Shown piece by piece: positions 1 through 7,730 of a stretch of 32,587 nt of DNA (positions are counted from its first letter, which is position 1; each line of letters begins with the position of its first letter). The position numbers were made by a program, and so were the translations under genes. Location: contig JAKQIZ010000101.1 of assembly GCA_029561465.1 (NCBI GenBank), forward strand, positions 1 through 32,587, read 5' to 3'. The notes beneath the pieces were generated by a model. It saw only the letters and a program-made list of their open reading frames with translations, was not told where the DNA came from and ran no database searches. The DNA is from Deltaproteobacteria bacterium (GTDB lineage: Bacteria > Desulfobacterota > Syntrophia > Syntrophales > UBA8958).

Positions 1-1
1 G

Positions 2-1582
2 CTCTACACCACCCTGGAGCACGAACAGACCTTCTCCCTGGAGTTTCCCTGCCGTCGCAAGGACGGCAAGGAGATCGTCTGCATGATCAACGCCTCCCGG
101 ATCGGCGAGACCCTGAAGGATAAGCAGATCGTCATCACCTACGAGGACATCACGGACCGCAAGCAAGCGGAAGACGTTTACAAGACCCTGGCCAAGAGTT
201 CCCAGGCGGGGGTCTATGTGGTCCAGAACGGGGCCTTCCAGTTCGTCAATCACCACGCCGCCGCCTATGCGGGATATGGAGAGGATGAACTCGTGGGCAT
301 GGATTCCATGAGTCTCGTCCACCCCGAAGATCGGGCGATGGTACGGAGGAACGCCAAGAGCATGCTCAGCGGAAAGAGGAAAGCCCCCCACGAATTCCGG
401 ATCATCACCAAAAACGGCGACATCCGCTGGATCATGGAAACGGTTACCATGATCCCCTTCCGGGGAGAGTTGGCCGTTTTGGGCAATTCCATGGACATCA
501 CCGAGCAGAACAACGACCGGAAGAAGCTGGAGGAGTTGGAGGCCCTGGAGGCCTCGATCCTGGAGGCCATACCCCACGCCGTCATCGGCTTGCAGGACCG
601 GCGGATCATCTTCGCCAACGACGGTGTTCAGACCGTCTTCGGTTGGAAGGCCCGGGACATCATCAGCATGAGCACCCGGATCCTCTATCGCAGCGACGAG
701 GATTACGAGGCCATGGCCCGGGCGCTTTACAGCGCCTTGGAGAAGAAGCGGACCGTTAACCTGGAGTTCCCCTGCCAGCACCGGGACGGGCGAGGCATCG
801 AATGTATGGTCACCGCCGCCCGGATTGGCGCCAGTCTGGTGGAAAAAAACATCGTCATCACCTACGAGGACATCACGGACCGCAAGTTGGCCGAAATGGA
901 GCTGGCAAACTCCCGTGAACAGCTCCGGAATCTCACGGCCCACCTCCAGTCCATTCGGGAAAAAGAGCGGTCCCACATCGCTCGAGAACTCCACGACGAG
1001 CTTGGTCAACTCCTCACCGCCCTGAATACCGAGATCATCATGCTGGGGAAGAAGATCCCCCCGGAACATACCGCCCTTATCGAACGGACCCAGTCCCTCT
1101 CAAGCCTCATCGACATGACCATGCAGACCCTCAAGCGGATCTACATGGACCTGCGTCCGGGGATGCTGGATCATCTTGGCCTTACCGCTGCCATCGGCTG
1201 GCAGGCCGAAGAATTTCAGAAGCGGACGGGTATCCACTGTCATGTCCGTTTTGCCCCGGAAGAAATCGTCCTCGATCCCGATTTGACCACCGCCCTGTTC
1301 CGGATCTTCCAGGAGACCCTGACCAATGTTTCCCGACATGCCGAGGCTTCCCGGGTCAACGTGAACCTCCGGGCCACGGACCGTGAGATCCAGCTCACCG
1401 TAAAGGACAACGGCAGAGGAATAACCCGGGAGCAGATGAACAAGCCCAACTCCTTCGGACTCCTGGGCATCCGGGAACGGGCGGAGTACTGGCGCGGCGA
1501 GGTGACCATCAAGGGCAAGCCCGGCAGGGGAACGACGGTGAGCGTCACCATCCCCTTGGAGCAGAAAGGAGCGCCGTCATGA
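2..1582 (+). CDS. PAS-PAS sensor histidine kinase (NarX/DegS type), 5' partial
   Basis: The frame is open from base 2 with no start, so the gene begins upstream of the window. The visible 526 codons hold the end of one PAS domain, a complete second PAS domain (about codons 55-175), a third (about 180-300) and a C-terminal kinase module. The kinase is of the HisKA_3 type: the phosphoacceptor His lies in EKERSHIARELHDELGQ (bases about 958-1008), followed by a HATPase with DNGRGI and GLLGIRERA motifs. No membrane segment is visible, but the N-terminus is missing. Kinases of this class phosphorylate NarL/FixJ-type regulators, and such a regulator follows with a 4-nt ATGA overlap, so the two are almost certainly a cognate pair. 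The ligand is unknown. The truncated and the last PAS copies are near-duplicates, sharing a 36-nt identical stretch (128-163 and 851-886). Confidence 0.93.
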   Translation, partial: LYTTLEHEQTFSLEFPCRRKDGKEIVCMINASRIGETLKDKQIVITYEDITDRKQAEDVYKTLAKSSQAGVYVVQNGAFQFVNHHAAAYAGYGEDELVGMDSMSLVHPEDRAMVRRNAKSMLSGKRKAPHEFRIITKNGDIRWIMETVTMIPFRGELAVLGNSMDITEQNNDRKKLEELEALEASILEAIPHAVIGLQDRRIIFANDGVQTVFGWKARDIISMSTRILYRSDEDYEAMARALYSALEKKRTVNLEFPCQHRDGRGIECMVTAARIGASLVEKNIVITYEDITDRKLAEMELANSREQLRNLTAHLQSIREKERSHIARELHDELGQLLTALNTEIIMLGKKIPPEHTALIERTQSLSSLIDMTMQTLKRIYMDLRPGMLDHLGLTAAIGWQAEEFQKRTGIHCHVRFAPEEIVLDPDLTTALFRIFQETLTNVSRHAEASRVNVNLRATDREIQLTVKDNGRGITREQMNKPNSFGLLGIRERAEYWRGEVTIKGKPGRGTTVSVTIPLEQKGAPS

Positions 1583-2217
1583 AGAAGATCAGGATTCTTA
1601 TCGCCGACGATCACCCCATCGTCCGGGCGGGATTCAAACTCGTCATCTCCGACACCCAGGACATGACCGTGGCCGATGAGGCGGGAAATGGTCAGGAAGT
1701 ACTCAATCTGATCAGAAAAAAAGATTACGACATCGTCCTTCTCGATATCTCCATGCCGGGCCGGAACGGCCTCGAGGTCCTGAAGGACCTGAAGGCGGAA
1801 AAGCCCAAACTGCCCGTCATGATCCTCAGCATCTATCCGGAGGAACAGTACGCGGTCCGGGCCCTCCGGGCCGGGGCCTCGGGCTACATGACGAAGGCCA
1901 GCGCCCCCAACGAACTCATCGCTGCGATCCGCAAGATTTCCCAGGGGGGAAAATACATCAGCGCCTCTCTGGCGGAAAAACTCACCGAGTATCTGGACGA
2001 GGACGCGAACAAACCACTCCACGAAAAGCTCTCGGACCGGGAATACCAGGTGATGCTCCTCATCGCCTCGGGGAAGACCGTGTCCGACATCGCCGACGAA
2101 CTGTGCCTGAGCGTCAAGACCATCAGCACCTATCGGAGCCACATCATCGACAAGATGCGGCTGAAGAACAATGCTGAGATCACCCTCTATGCCGTTCAGA
2201 ACAATCTCATCGGTTGA
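1579..2217 (+). CDS. NarL/FixJ-family response regulator
   Basis: A 212-residue two-domain response regulator, the usual length for the family. The receiver domain (about 1-120) shows the acidic pair Asp10-Asp11, phosphoacceptor Asp56 in LLDISMPG, and Lys106 in the YMTKAS segment. The C-terminal LuxR-type helix-turn-helix (about 148-210) carries LSDREYQVMLLIASGKTV and LSVKTISTYRSHI. Phosphorylation by the kinase encoded just upstream is expected to drive dimerisation and DNA binding. The start is well supported: AAAGGAG lies 7 nt before ATG, and the ATG overlaps the kinase stop (ATGA), so the pair is translationally coupled. Target genes cannot be read from the sequence; the PAS-LuxR gene downstream is a reasonable candidate. 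Confidence 0.95.
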   Translation: MKKIRILIADDHPIVRAGFKLVISDTQDMTVADEAGNGQEVLNLIRKKDYDIVLLDISMPGRNGLEVLKDLKAEKPKLPVMILSIYPEEQYAVRALRAGASGYMTKASAPNELIAAIRKISQGGKYISASLAEKLTEYLDEDANKPLHEKLSDREYQVMLLIASGKTVSDIADELCLSVKTISTYRSHIIDKMRLKNNAEITLYAVQNNLIG

Positions 2218-2256
2218 GTCCGCGCCAGTCACGGAGGTAAGGGAGAAACGGCAGCG

Positions 2257-3594
2257 GTGAAAATGACACCAGGAATCAAGGTACTTGAGGAAAAGATCCT
2301 CGCCCTGGAAAAGGAGTCGGCGGACCACCGGCAGGTCGAGGCCTCTCTCAGACAGAGTGAAAGCCTCTTCCGCACCTTGGCGGAGCAATCCTTCGCCGGG
2401 ATCTACGTCGTCCAGGACGGCAAATTCAAGTACGTCAACAGCAACGCCGCCTTCTACGCGGGGTTGACCATAGAAGAACTCACGGGCCGGAAGTCCGACA
2501 GCATCGTCCATCACGAGGACCGGGAGGATGTAAAGAAGAATGCCCGGGCCATGCTGCGCAGTGAAAGCACCTCCCCCTACGAATTCCGGATCGTAACCAA
2601 GACGGGCGAGATCCGCTGGATCATGGAAACGGTCACCTACATCCATTATGACGGCAAACCGGCGATCCTGGGCAATTCCATGGACGTCACCGAACAACGC
2701 CGCCTGCGGGAGGCCCTGCGGGAATCGGAACAACGGCTGGCGGACATCATCGAGTTTCTCCCCGACGCCACCTTTGCCATCGACCGGAGAGGAACGGTCA
2801 TCGCCTGGAATCGGGCCATTGAGGAGATGACCGGCGTCAAGGCCCCGGACATCATCGGCAAGGGCGACCACGAATACGCCCTCACCTTTTATGGCGTGCG
2901 GCGGCCCATCCTCATCGATCTAGTCCTCCAGCCGGACGACGAGATCGAACGAAGCTATTACGTCCTCAAAAAGGAAAGGGATCTGCTGATCATCGAAACG
3001 GACGTCCCGCAGGTCAAGGGTCAGAAGGCCTTCCTCTGGGCCAAGGCCAGCCCCCTTTACGACAGCCGGGGCAATATCGTGGGGGCCATCGAATCCATCC
3101 GGGACATTACCGACAGGAAGAGCGCCGAAGAGGCGGTCCGGAAGCGGGGCAAGGAACTGGAAATCAAGACCCATGAACTGGAGGAACTCAACGCGGCCCT
3201 GCGGGTCCTCCTCAAGCGCCGGGAAGAGGACCGCGACGAGCTGGAGGAAAGGATGCTGCTCAACATCAAGAAACTCGTCCTCCCCTATCTGGAAAAACTG
3301 AAAACGAACCGCATGGAACCCCGGGAGCAGGCCCATCTCAACATCCTCGAGTCCAACCTCAAGGACCTGATCTCACCCTTTGCCCGCCGACTCTCCACTA
3401 AATACATCAACCTTACGTCCCGAGAAATCCAGATCGCCAACTTCATCAAGGAAGGACTCACCAGTAAGGAAATCGCCGACATCCTCCACGTATCCGCCGG
3501 CGCCGTAAACATCCACCGCTACCGGATCCGGAAAAAAATGGGCATAACCAACAACAAGCACAATCTCCAGGCCTTTCTCTCATCTCTGACGTAA
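2257..3594 (+). CDS. PAS-PAS-LuxR transcriptional regulator
   Basis: A 445-residue soluble protein with two PAS domains (about 28-150 and 155-285), a charged coiled-coil stretch (about 285-375) and a C-terminal LuxR-type helix-turn-helix (about 380-440, with LTSREIQIANFIKEGLTSKEIADIL). It has no receiver domain and no kinase domain, so it looks like a one-component regulator that senses through PAS and binds DNA directly. The first PAS closely resembles the middle PAS of the upstream kinase: both have RWIMETVT followed by LGNSMD[IV]TEQ. GTG at 2257 is preferred as start, with GGGAG 11 nt upstream; ATG at 2263 is the alternative. It lies 39 bp after the response regulator, probably in the same transcript. 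The signal sensed is unknown. Confidence 0.88.
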   Translation: MKMTPGIKVLEEKILALEKESADHRQVEASLRQSESLFRTLAEQSFAGIYVVQDGKFKYVNSNAAFYAGLTIEELTGRKSDSIVHHEDREDVKKNARAMLRSESTSPYEFRIVTKTGEIRWIMETVTYIHYDGKPAILGNSMDVTEQRRLREALRESEQRLADIIEFLPDATFAIDRRGTVIAWNRAIEEMTGVKAPDIIGKGDHEYALTFYGVRRPILIDLVLQPDDEIERSYYVLKKERDLLIIETDVPQVKGQKAFLWAKASPLYDSRGNIVGAIESIRDITDRKSAEEAVRKRGKELEIKTHELEELNAALRVLLKRREEDRDELEERMLLNIKKLVLPYLEKLKTNRMEPREQAHLNILESNLKDLISPFARRLSTKYINLTSREIQIANFIKEGLTSKEIADILHVSAGAVNIHRYRIRKKMGITNNKHNLQAFLSSLT

Positions 3595-3614
3595 AATTAC
3601 ATTTTCTGTAATTT
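3594..3614 (+). terminator. AT-rich hairpin after the PAS-LuxR gene
   Basis: AAATTACA (3594-3601) pairs with TGTAATTT (3607-3614) around a 5-nt loop, starting on the last base of the PAS-LuxR stop codon. T-rich sequence follows. The stem is weak, so termination strength is uncertain. Confidence 0.4.
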
Positions 3615-3634
3615 ATAGTTTAATTCTTTTAATA

Positions 3635-3662
3635 TTGCACATTTTTTTAAATATCGTACTAT
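3635..3662 (+). promoter_or_regulatory. Putative promoter of the candidate small RNA
   Basis: TTGCAC (3635-3640) and TACTAT (3657-3662) are separated by 16 nt, inside an AT-rich island just before the hairpin-rich segment. The matches to sigma-70 consensus are partial (about 3/6 and 4/6), so this is a suggestion only. Transcription would begin near 3669. Confidence 0.35.
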
Positions 3663-3668
3663 CCGGCC

Positions 3669-3773
3669 AACTCAGCTCACCCAGGGGGGTGAACGTCCAC
3701 TGAAGAGGTGGAGTGTGTCGCCAACCTCCTCCCAAGCAGGGACCGGAGCCTGAAACTCCGGTCCCTCTCTCTT
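3669..3773 (+). ncRNA. Candidate structured small RNA
   Basis: The segment lies between a promoter-like pair and an 11-bp terminator hairpin, giving a predicted RNA of about 105 nt. It contains hairpins TCACCC-AGGG-GGGTGA (3677-3692) and TCCAC-7 nt-GTGGA (3696-3712), then a short single-stranded part, then the terminator. It has no good reading frame with a ribosome-binding site. It could equally be a 3'-end processed fragment of the sensor operon. I do not recognise a known RNA family; the c-di-GMP and fluoride riboswitch cores I looked for are absent. Confidence 0.35.
3738..3773 (+). terminator. Strong terminator-like hairpin
   Basis: AGGGACCGGAG (3738-3748) pairs perfectly with CTCCGGTCCCT (3756-3766) around a 7-nt loop, and a pyrimidine tract CTCTCTT follows. 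The layout fits an intrinsic terminator on the + strand, although the tail mixes C with T. Confidence 0.6.
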
Positions 3774-3824
3774 AGAGTTTCATACCTACAAAGACAGCAC
3801 GGCGTCAGGCAGGTGTTGTCTTCA

Positions 3825-3870
3825 GGGGACCGGGCCTTACGCCCCCGGTCCCCCCTCCTTCCTTTCCTTC
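3825..3870 (+). terminator. Second hairpin sharing the GGGACCGG core
   Basis: GGGGACCGGG (3825-3834) pairs with CCCGGTCCCC (3844-3853) around a 9-nt loop, followed by a C/T-only stretch. The core repeats that of the hairpin 76 bp upstream, so the two look like tandem copies of one element: a double terminator or a small palindromic repeat. Confidence 0.45.
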
Positions 3871-4104
3871 CCTGCTACCGGCGGAATTATCCTTATGGTT
3901 GCCGCCGAACACATCCAGCATGCGCGGGCCATCAAGAATTTACATTTAAGAGTAGCGGTCCGCCACGGACAAGATCCAGCAATTACTCGTCATTCTCTCC
4001 TCGCCATGGATCAAAACCTTTGTGAAGACGCCTCCCCGCTTGCCTTAAAGACGGTTTTATGCCTATTGATGGTGCCGGTGATCAAGGTTTGACAAGAGGG
4101 AAAG

Positions 4105-5673
4105 ATGCCCGCAGGCAATTCATACAGGTTTTTTTCCAAGCCCCCTTCGTTCCGGAAGCTCATCGCCCTCCTCAAGATCCGCCTGATGGGGGTTTGGGAT
4201 GTAACCATCGACGCCATAGTCAATTTCGACAAAAACGGTGACACCAACCAGGCCGCGGCCATCTCCCTGTATGCGATCCTGTCCTTCATCCCCCTGTTCA
4301 TTCTTACCATTATCATGGCCAACGAGATCCTCGGTGCCTATCCTCGCATCCAGCAGCAGTTGGTGGAAGGGGTCAAAAATCTGAGCCCTTATTTCTCCGA
4401 CCCCCTCCTTAAGCAATTGGGGGGCATCGAGGAGAAGAAGGGGGTCCTGGGCTGGATCGGCATCATCACCCTGATCTGGTTCTCCTCCATGATCTTCGGG
4501 GCCATCGAAACGGCCTTCCACATGATCTTCCGCTCCCATCGCCACCGCAACTATCTCTGGTCGAAACTGCTGGCCATCGCCATGATCCCTATGGGGTGGA
4601 CCGTGGCCATAGTAAGCATCATCATCACCTCTCTGGCCACCCTGATCACCAGACAACCGCTGCTGGCCGAAAAGATCCTCCCCCATTTCCCCATGCTGCA
4701 AGGTTTCTTCTTCCAGTACGGCATCCCCTACCTGGTTACGGTCCTGTTTTTCACCATCGTCTATAAAGCCATCCCCACGGTAAAAATTCCTCTCGGCGTC
4801 GCCGTTGCGGGCGGAGCGATCTTTTCCGCCCTCATGGAACTGGCGAAGCACTTCTTCACCTGGTATGTAGCCAACTACACCCGCTACAACATCATCTTCG
4901 GCTCCCTGGAAGCGGTGGTCATCCTGTTGATTTGGATCTTTTACGTCGCCCTGATCCTCCTGTTCTGCGCCGAGATCATGGCTTCTTTCATGAGACGGGA
5001 TCTGCTGCTGCTGCAAAAGGCCTTCTTCACGTCGAGAAAAAAAACGGATCTTAATGTTAATAAGTGGCTGAACATCGACGAAAGGCTCTTTCACAAATTC
5101 GGCCGCCTCTATTCCCAGGACAGCTACATCTTTCGGGAAGGAGACCCGAGCCGGGACCTCTTCTACATCCTTTCGGGGCGAATTCAGCTTGAAAAGACGG
5201 TGGGGGCGGTAAAAAAGGTCCTGTCGGACATGGGACCGGGGGCCTATTTCGGGGAAATCGCGGCCCTCATCGAGTCCCCGCGCACCGCCTCGGCTAAGGT
5301 TTACGAAGTGGCGGAAGTGGCGGTGATCGACGGCGAAACCTTCCACAAACTCCTGAGGGAAAGTGACCATGCGGCACTGCTCATGCTCAAGGAATTTTCC
5401 CGGCGGATAAAGCACACCAACGAGATCCTGGAAGGGGCCACCCATTCCTGGCTGTGCCTGGTCATGATCATGTATTTTCTCAAAAACGATCCTCTTCCCC
5501 GAAACCGGAACTTCCTGGAGGAGTTGGCGTCCATCACGGGAAAAGACGCCAATGAGATCGAAGAGACCGCCCAGGAACTCATCCAAGCAGGGGTTCTGAA
5601 GCCTGAGGGGGACCGGATTGTCGCCTTTGATCGGGAGCGGGCCTGGAAGGTCGCCTTCAGGAAGACGGGGTGA
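4105..5673 (+). CDS. YihY/BrkB-family membrane protein fused to a cyclic-nucleotide-binding domain
   Basis: A 522-residue fusion. Residues about 30-300 form a YihY/UPF0761 (old name BrkB) domain with six hydrophobic segments, near 50-75, 114-136, 154-180, 200-221, 228-250 and 265-297. Residues about 328-430 are a CRP-like cyclic-nucleotide-binding domain with a nearly canonical phosphate-binding cassette (FGEIA at 382-386 and PRTAS at 392-396). The last 90 residues resemble a winged-helix end (about 480-515), as in CRP-family regulators. The predicted topology is an inner-membrane protein with a cytoplasmic nucleotide sensor. YihY proteins have no settled function; the fusion suggests gating or control by cAMP or a similar nucleotide. 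GAGGG upstream supports the ATG. Its 3' end overlaps the convergent radical SAM gene by 17 bp. Confidence 0.9.
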   Translation: MPAGNSYRFFSKPPSFRKLIALLKIRLMGVWDVTIDAIVNFDKNGDTNQAAAISLYAILSFIPLFILTIIMANEILGAYPRIQQQLVEGVKNLSPYFSDPLLKQLGGIEEKKGVLGWIGIITLIWFSSMIFGAIETAFHMIFRSHRHRNYLWSKLLAIAMIPMGWTVAIVSIIITSLATLITRQPLLAEKILPHFPMLQGFFFQYGIPYLVTVLFFTIVYKAIPTVKIPLGVAVAGGAIFSALMELAKHFFTWYVANYTRYNIIFGSLEAVVILLIWIFYVALILLFCAEIMASFMRRDLLLLQKAFFTSRKKTDLNVNKWLNIDERLFHKFGRLYSQDSYIFREGDPSRDLFYILSGRIQLEKTVGAVKKVLSDMGPGAYFGEIAALIESPRTASAKVYEVAEVAVIDGETFHKLLRESDHAALLMLKEFSRRIKHTNEILEGATHSWLCLVMIMYFLKNDPLPRNRNFLEELASITGKDANEIEETAQELIQAGVLKPEGDRIVAFDRERAWKVAFRKTG

Positions 5674-7612
5674 ACGATCCGCCTCCCATTGCCGTGAACG
5701 GGGCGTGATTGGAAGTGAAGACGGGCGGCGTCCGCCTGAGGATCGCGGCGATGGCGGGATGCCGCTTCACCTCACCGGCGAGGAAGCGGCGGACCTCCCT
5801 GCGGGACCATCCCCGGGGGTGGTCGAAATCCACGTAGAGGGACAGATCGCCGTCGGAGAAGGTCCGGGTCGCCAGGCCCGAGACAGCGGCGGCGAAGGCC
5901 GGCAGATTGAAGAGGGCGATATTGAGAAATCCGATCGCCGTACTGTGGGCCGCCACGAACTCCACGGTGCGCCGGGCCGCTTCCCGGTCCTCAGCCGGAG
6001 TTCCGAAGAGTAGATAGACATAGGCGGCTATCCCCGCCGCCTTCAGGCTCCAGAGCACCCGGGAAGCCGTCTTCAGGTCGATCCCCTTGTCGAGGGCATC
6101 GAGCACCCGTTGATCTCCCGACTCCAGCCCCAGCTTCAGCATGATGCAGCCGCTGTCCCGGAGGCGGCGGCAAAATTTCGGCGCCGCCAGTTGTTCCGTG
6201 ATCCGTGCGAACCCGTACCAGGGAACGCCGACGGGATGCCGGGCCAGCGCCGCCAACAGAGCGGGGCTCATGGCATTGTCGAGGAAATGGATGAGGGCGG
6301 GGTTCATTTCTTTCGTGAGGCGATCCAGGTCCGCAAAGACCTTTTCCGCCGGGAGGGGACGGTAGGGATTGCGCTCCGCCGTTTCCGGGCAGAACCGGCA
6401 GCGGCGCCACCAACACCCCGCCGCAGCGCTGTAGGGGAGGATCGGACCGGGAGCCAGGTAGAGTTCTCCGGGAAAGGCACGGTAATCGGGGCAGGAAGAG
6501 ACAACCTCTGGCCTTGCCTCGGCCCCGGTCCACCCTGGCCCTGGACCATTATCTGCCAGACCAGCCCGCCCTGACGCCGCACCGTTATCGGACCAACAGA
6601 CCCGGGACACTGGCGCATCGTGTGACACCAGATCGCTGTGAATCGCCGTCGTATCATGTACCACCGTCATATCGTACGCCGGCGCTTGTATCGACCGCGC
6701 CGCCGGCTTGCGGTTGTCATCCCGGGAAACCATTGTATCCCAAATCTCTCCGCCGCCGCTGTGATGCCCGCCCTCTCTTATCCCGCTCCCACAATTCTTC
6801 GCCAGGTTCAGGAGGAACTCCTCTCCCGGACCGGCCACTAAATTATCCACCAGACCGTCGAAGGGATCCCGTGCGTGGGGCCGGCGGAGCCAGGAGGTCA
6901 CCAGCCCCCCGCCAAGAACGATCCGGGTCTGGGGGTGGCGGGTGCGCAAAAACCCAATCATGGCAAAGGCGCAGAGGGCCTGGCTGAGATAATTCAGAGA
7001 GATGCCGATCGCCAGGGGCGGGGCGACCACCGCCAATCTCGGTGCCAATCCGCTGATAAAATAAGGATAAAAGGGATTTTTTTCCGGATGGCCGGCGGCG
7101 GCCAGGAGATCCCGGGACCGAACGGGGGAGAGTTCGCCGTCCTGATAGTCGGCGAGGCCCAAGACAACCTCTCGTCGGTATGGTAGGCACGCCAGGATGC
7201 GGCCGAGATCGGCGATGGCCCGGCGGTAGCGGTCCGGCTGCGAGTAAAGGGGCGAGGACCGCAGATCCCGGAGGTGCCGATCCAGGTTCCGCATCGCCCG
7301 CCGTGTCCAGGTGTCGAGGTTGGTAAGATTACGTTCAGCCGTTGTCTCCCCCGGCGCTTTTACCCGCTCCGAGCGTCCTTCGGCGGCCGGATACATGCCG
7401 CGGCGGCCGGGGGATCCTACTTCTTCAAACCGGAGCGCCGGACCGAAGAGGAAGCGGAATCCCTCGCTGTTGGCGTCGATGAGGTCACAGGACACGCCCT
7501 GCGCCTCCAGATATCCCGCCAGCCGCGCGATCCCCGCCGGCGGCTCACAGGGCTTGGATACGGGCGGATGGATGAGCACCAGGTGGGCTCCAGGAGCGGT
7601 TGGGATTTGCAT
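5657..7612 (-). CDS. B12-binding-type radical SAM protein of unknown function
   Basis: About 651 residues from the chosen ATG (complement of 7610-7612). The N-terminus (LVLIHPPVSKPCEPPAGIA) and a GGG segment (VLGGGLVTS) resemble the cobalamin-binding half of B12-dependent radical SAM enzymes. The radical SAM core follows with the cluster motif CWWRRCRFC, spaced C-x4-C-x2-C instead of the classic C-x3-C-x2-C, and later GLESGDQRVLDALDKG, typical of this family. Between the halves lies an unusually long, low-complexity linker of about 120 residues rich in Asp, Gly, Ala and His. An in-frame ATG 84 bp upstream would add 28 residues, but the family-like sequence begins at the chosen start. Substrate unknown. 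Its 3' end overlaps the convergent YihY-like gene. Confidence 0.82.
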   Translation of the reverse strand: MQIPTAPGAHLVLIHPPVSKPCEPPAGIARLAGYLEAQGVSCDLIDANSEGFRFLFGPALRFEEVGSPGRRGMYPAAEGRSERVKAPGETTAERNLTNLDTWTRRAMRNLDRHLRDLRSSPLYSQPDRYRRAIADLGRILACLPYRREVVLGLADYQDGELSPVRSRDLLAAAGHPEKNPFYPYFISGLAPRLAVVAPPLAIGISLNYLSQALCAFAMIGFLRTRHPQTRIVLGGGLVTSWLRRPHARDPFDGLVDNLVAGPGEEFLLNLAKNCGSGIREGGHHSGGGEIWDTMVSRDDNRKPAARSIQAPAYDMTVVHDTTAIHSDLVSHDAPVSRVCWSDNGAASGRAGLADNGPGPGWTGAEARPEVVSSCPDYRAFPGELYLAPGPILPYSAAAGCWWRRCRFCPETAERNPYRPLPAEKVFADLDRLTKEMNPALIHFLDNAMSPALLAALARHPVGVPWYGFARITEQLAAPKFCRRLRDSGCIMLKLGLESGDQRVLDALDKGIDLKTASRVLWSLKAAGIAAYVYLLFGTPAEDREAARRTVEFVAAHSTAIGFLNIALFNLPAFAAAVSGLATRTFSDGDLSLYVDFDHPRGWSRREVRRFLAGEVKRHPAIAAILRRTPPVFTSNHAPFTAMGGGSFTPSS

Positions 7613-7696
7613 GCTTCTCGTTCTAACTTGCCTCGACGTTTCCCGCCTCGGATAGCCCTTCCCATTGCCTCGACATGACGCCACGCCCCGGTGCAA

Positions 7697-7722
7697 GGCC
7701 GGAGAAAATCTTTTCTCCGGCC
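7697..7722 (-). terminator. Perfect inverted repeat downstream of the acyl-CoA synthetase gene
   Basis: GGCCGGAGAAAA (7697-7708) and TTTTCTCCGGCC (7711-7722) are perfect reverse complements around 2 nt. The repeat starts 8 nt after the synthetase stop on the - strand. The T run is inside the arm, not after it, so it may be an intrinsic terminator or an RNA-stabilising hairpin before the radical SAM gene. Confidence 0.55.
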
Positions 7723-7730
7723 GCCGGGGA

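Larger units (their letters stand above)
3595..4104. other. 510-bp intergenic region with structured elements
   Basis: No convincing protein gene lies here. The first 70 bases are strikingly AT-rich for this genome and contain a promoter-like pair. Bases 3669-3773 form a run of hairpins ending in a terminator. A second strong hairpin lies at 3825-3853. The remaining stretch to the YihY-like gene (about 3870-4085) shows nothing recognisable apart from the ribosome-binding GAGGG just before that gene's ATG. Confidence 0.6.

Noticed and set aside
1240-2871. Long open frame (543 codons) on the - strand opposite the sensor genes
   Set aside because: It is antisense to three well-supported proteins, spans their junctions and has no recognisable domain. 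Such frames are common in GC-rich DNA.
3669-3773. A known riboswitch (c-di-GMP or fluoride type)
   Set aside because: The conserved core sequences of these classes are not present; only generic hairpins are seen.
3708-4025. 105-codon + strand frame in the 510-bp gap
   Set aside because: It runs straight through two strong hairpins, is rich in Arg, Ser and Pro, has no ribosome-binding site and resembles no protein I know.
4120-5586. Long - strand frame (488 codons) opposite the YihY-like gene
   Set aside because: Its composition is low-complexity (Gly, Asp, Gln and Glu rich), as expected from reading a membrane-protein gene backwards. No start signal or domain.
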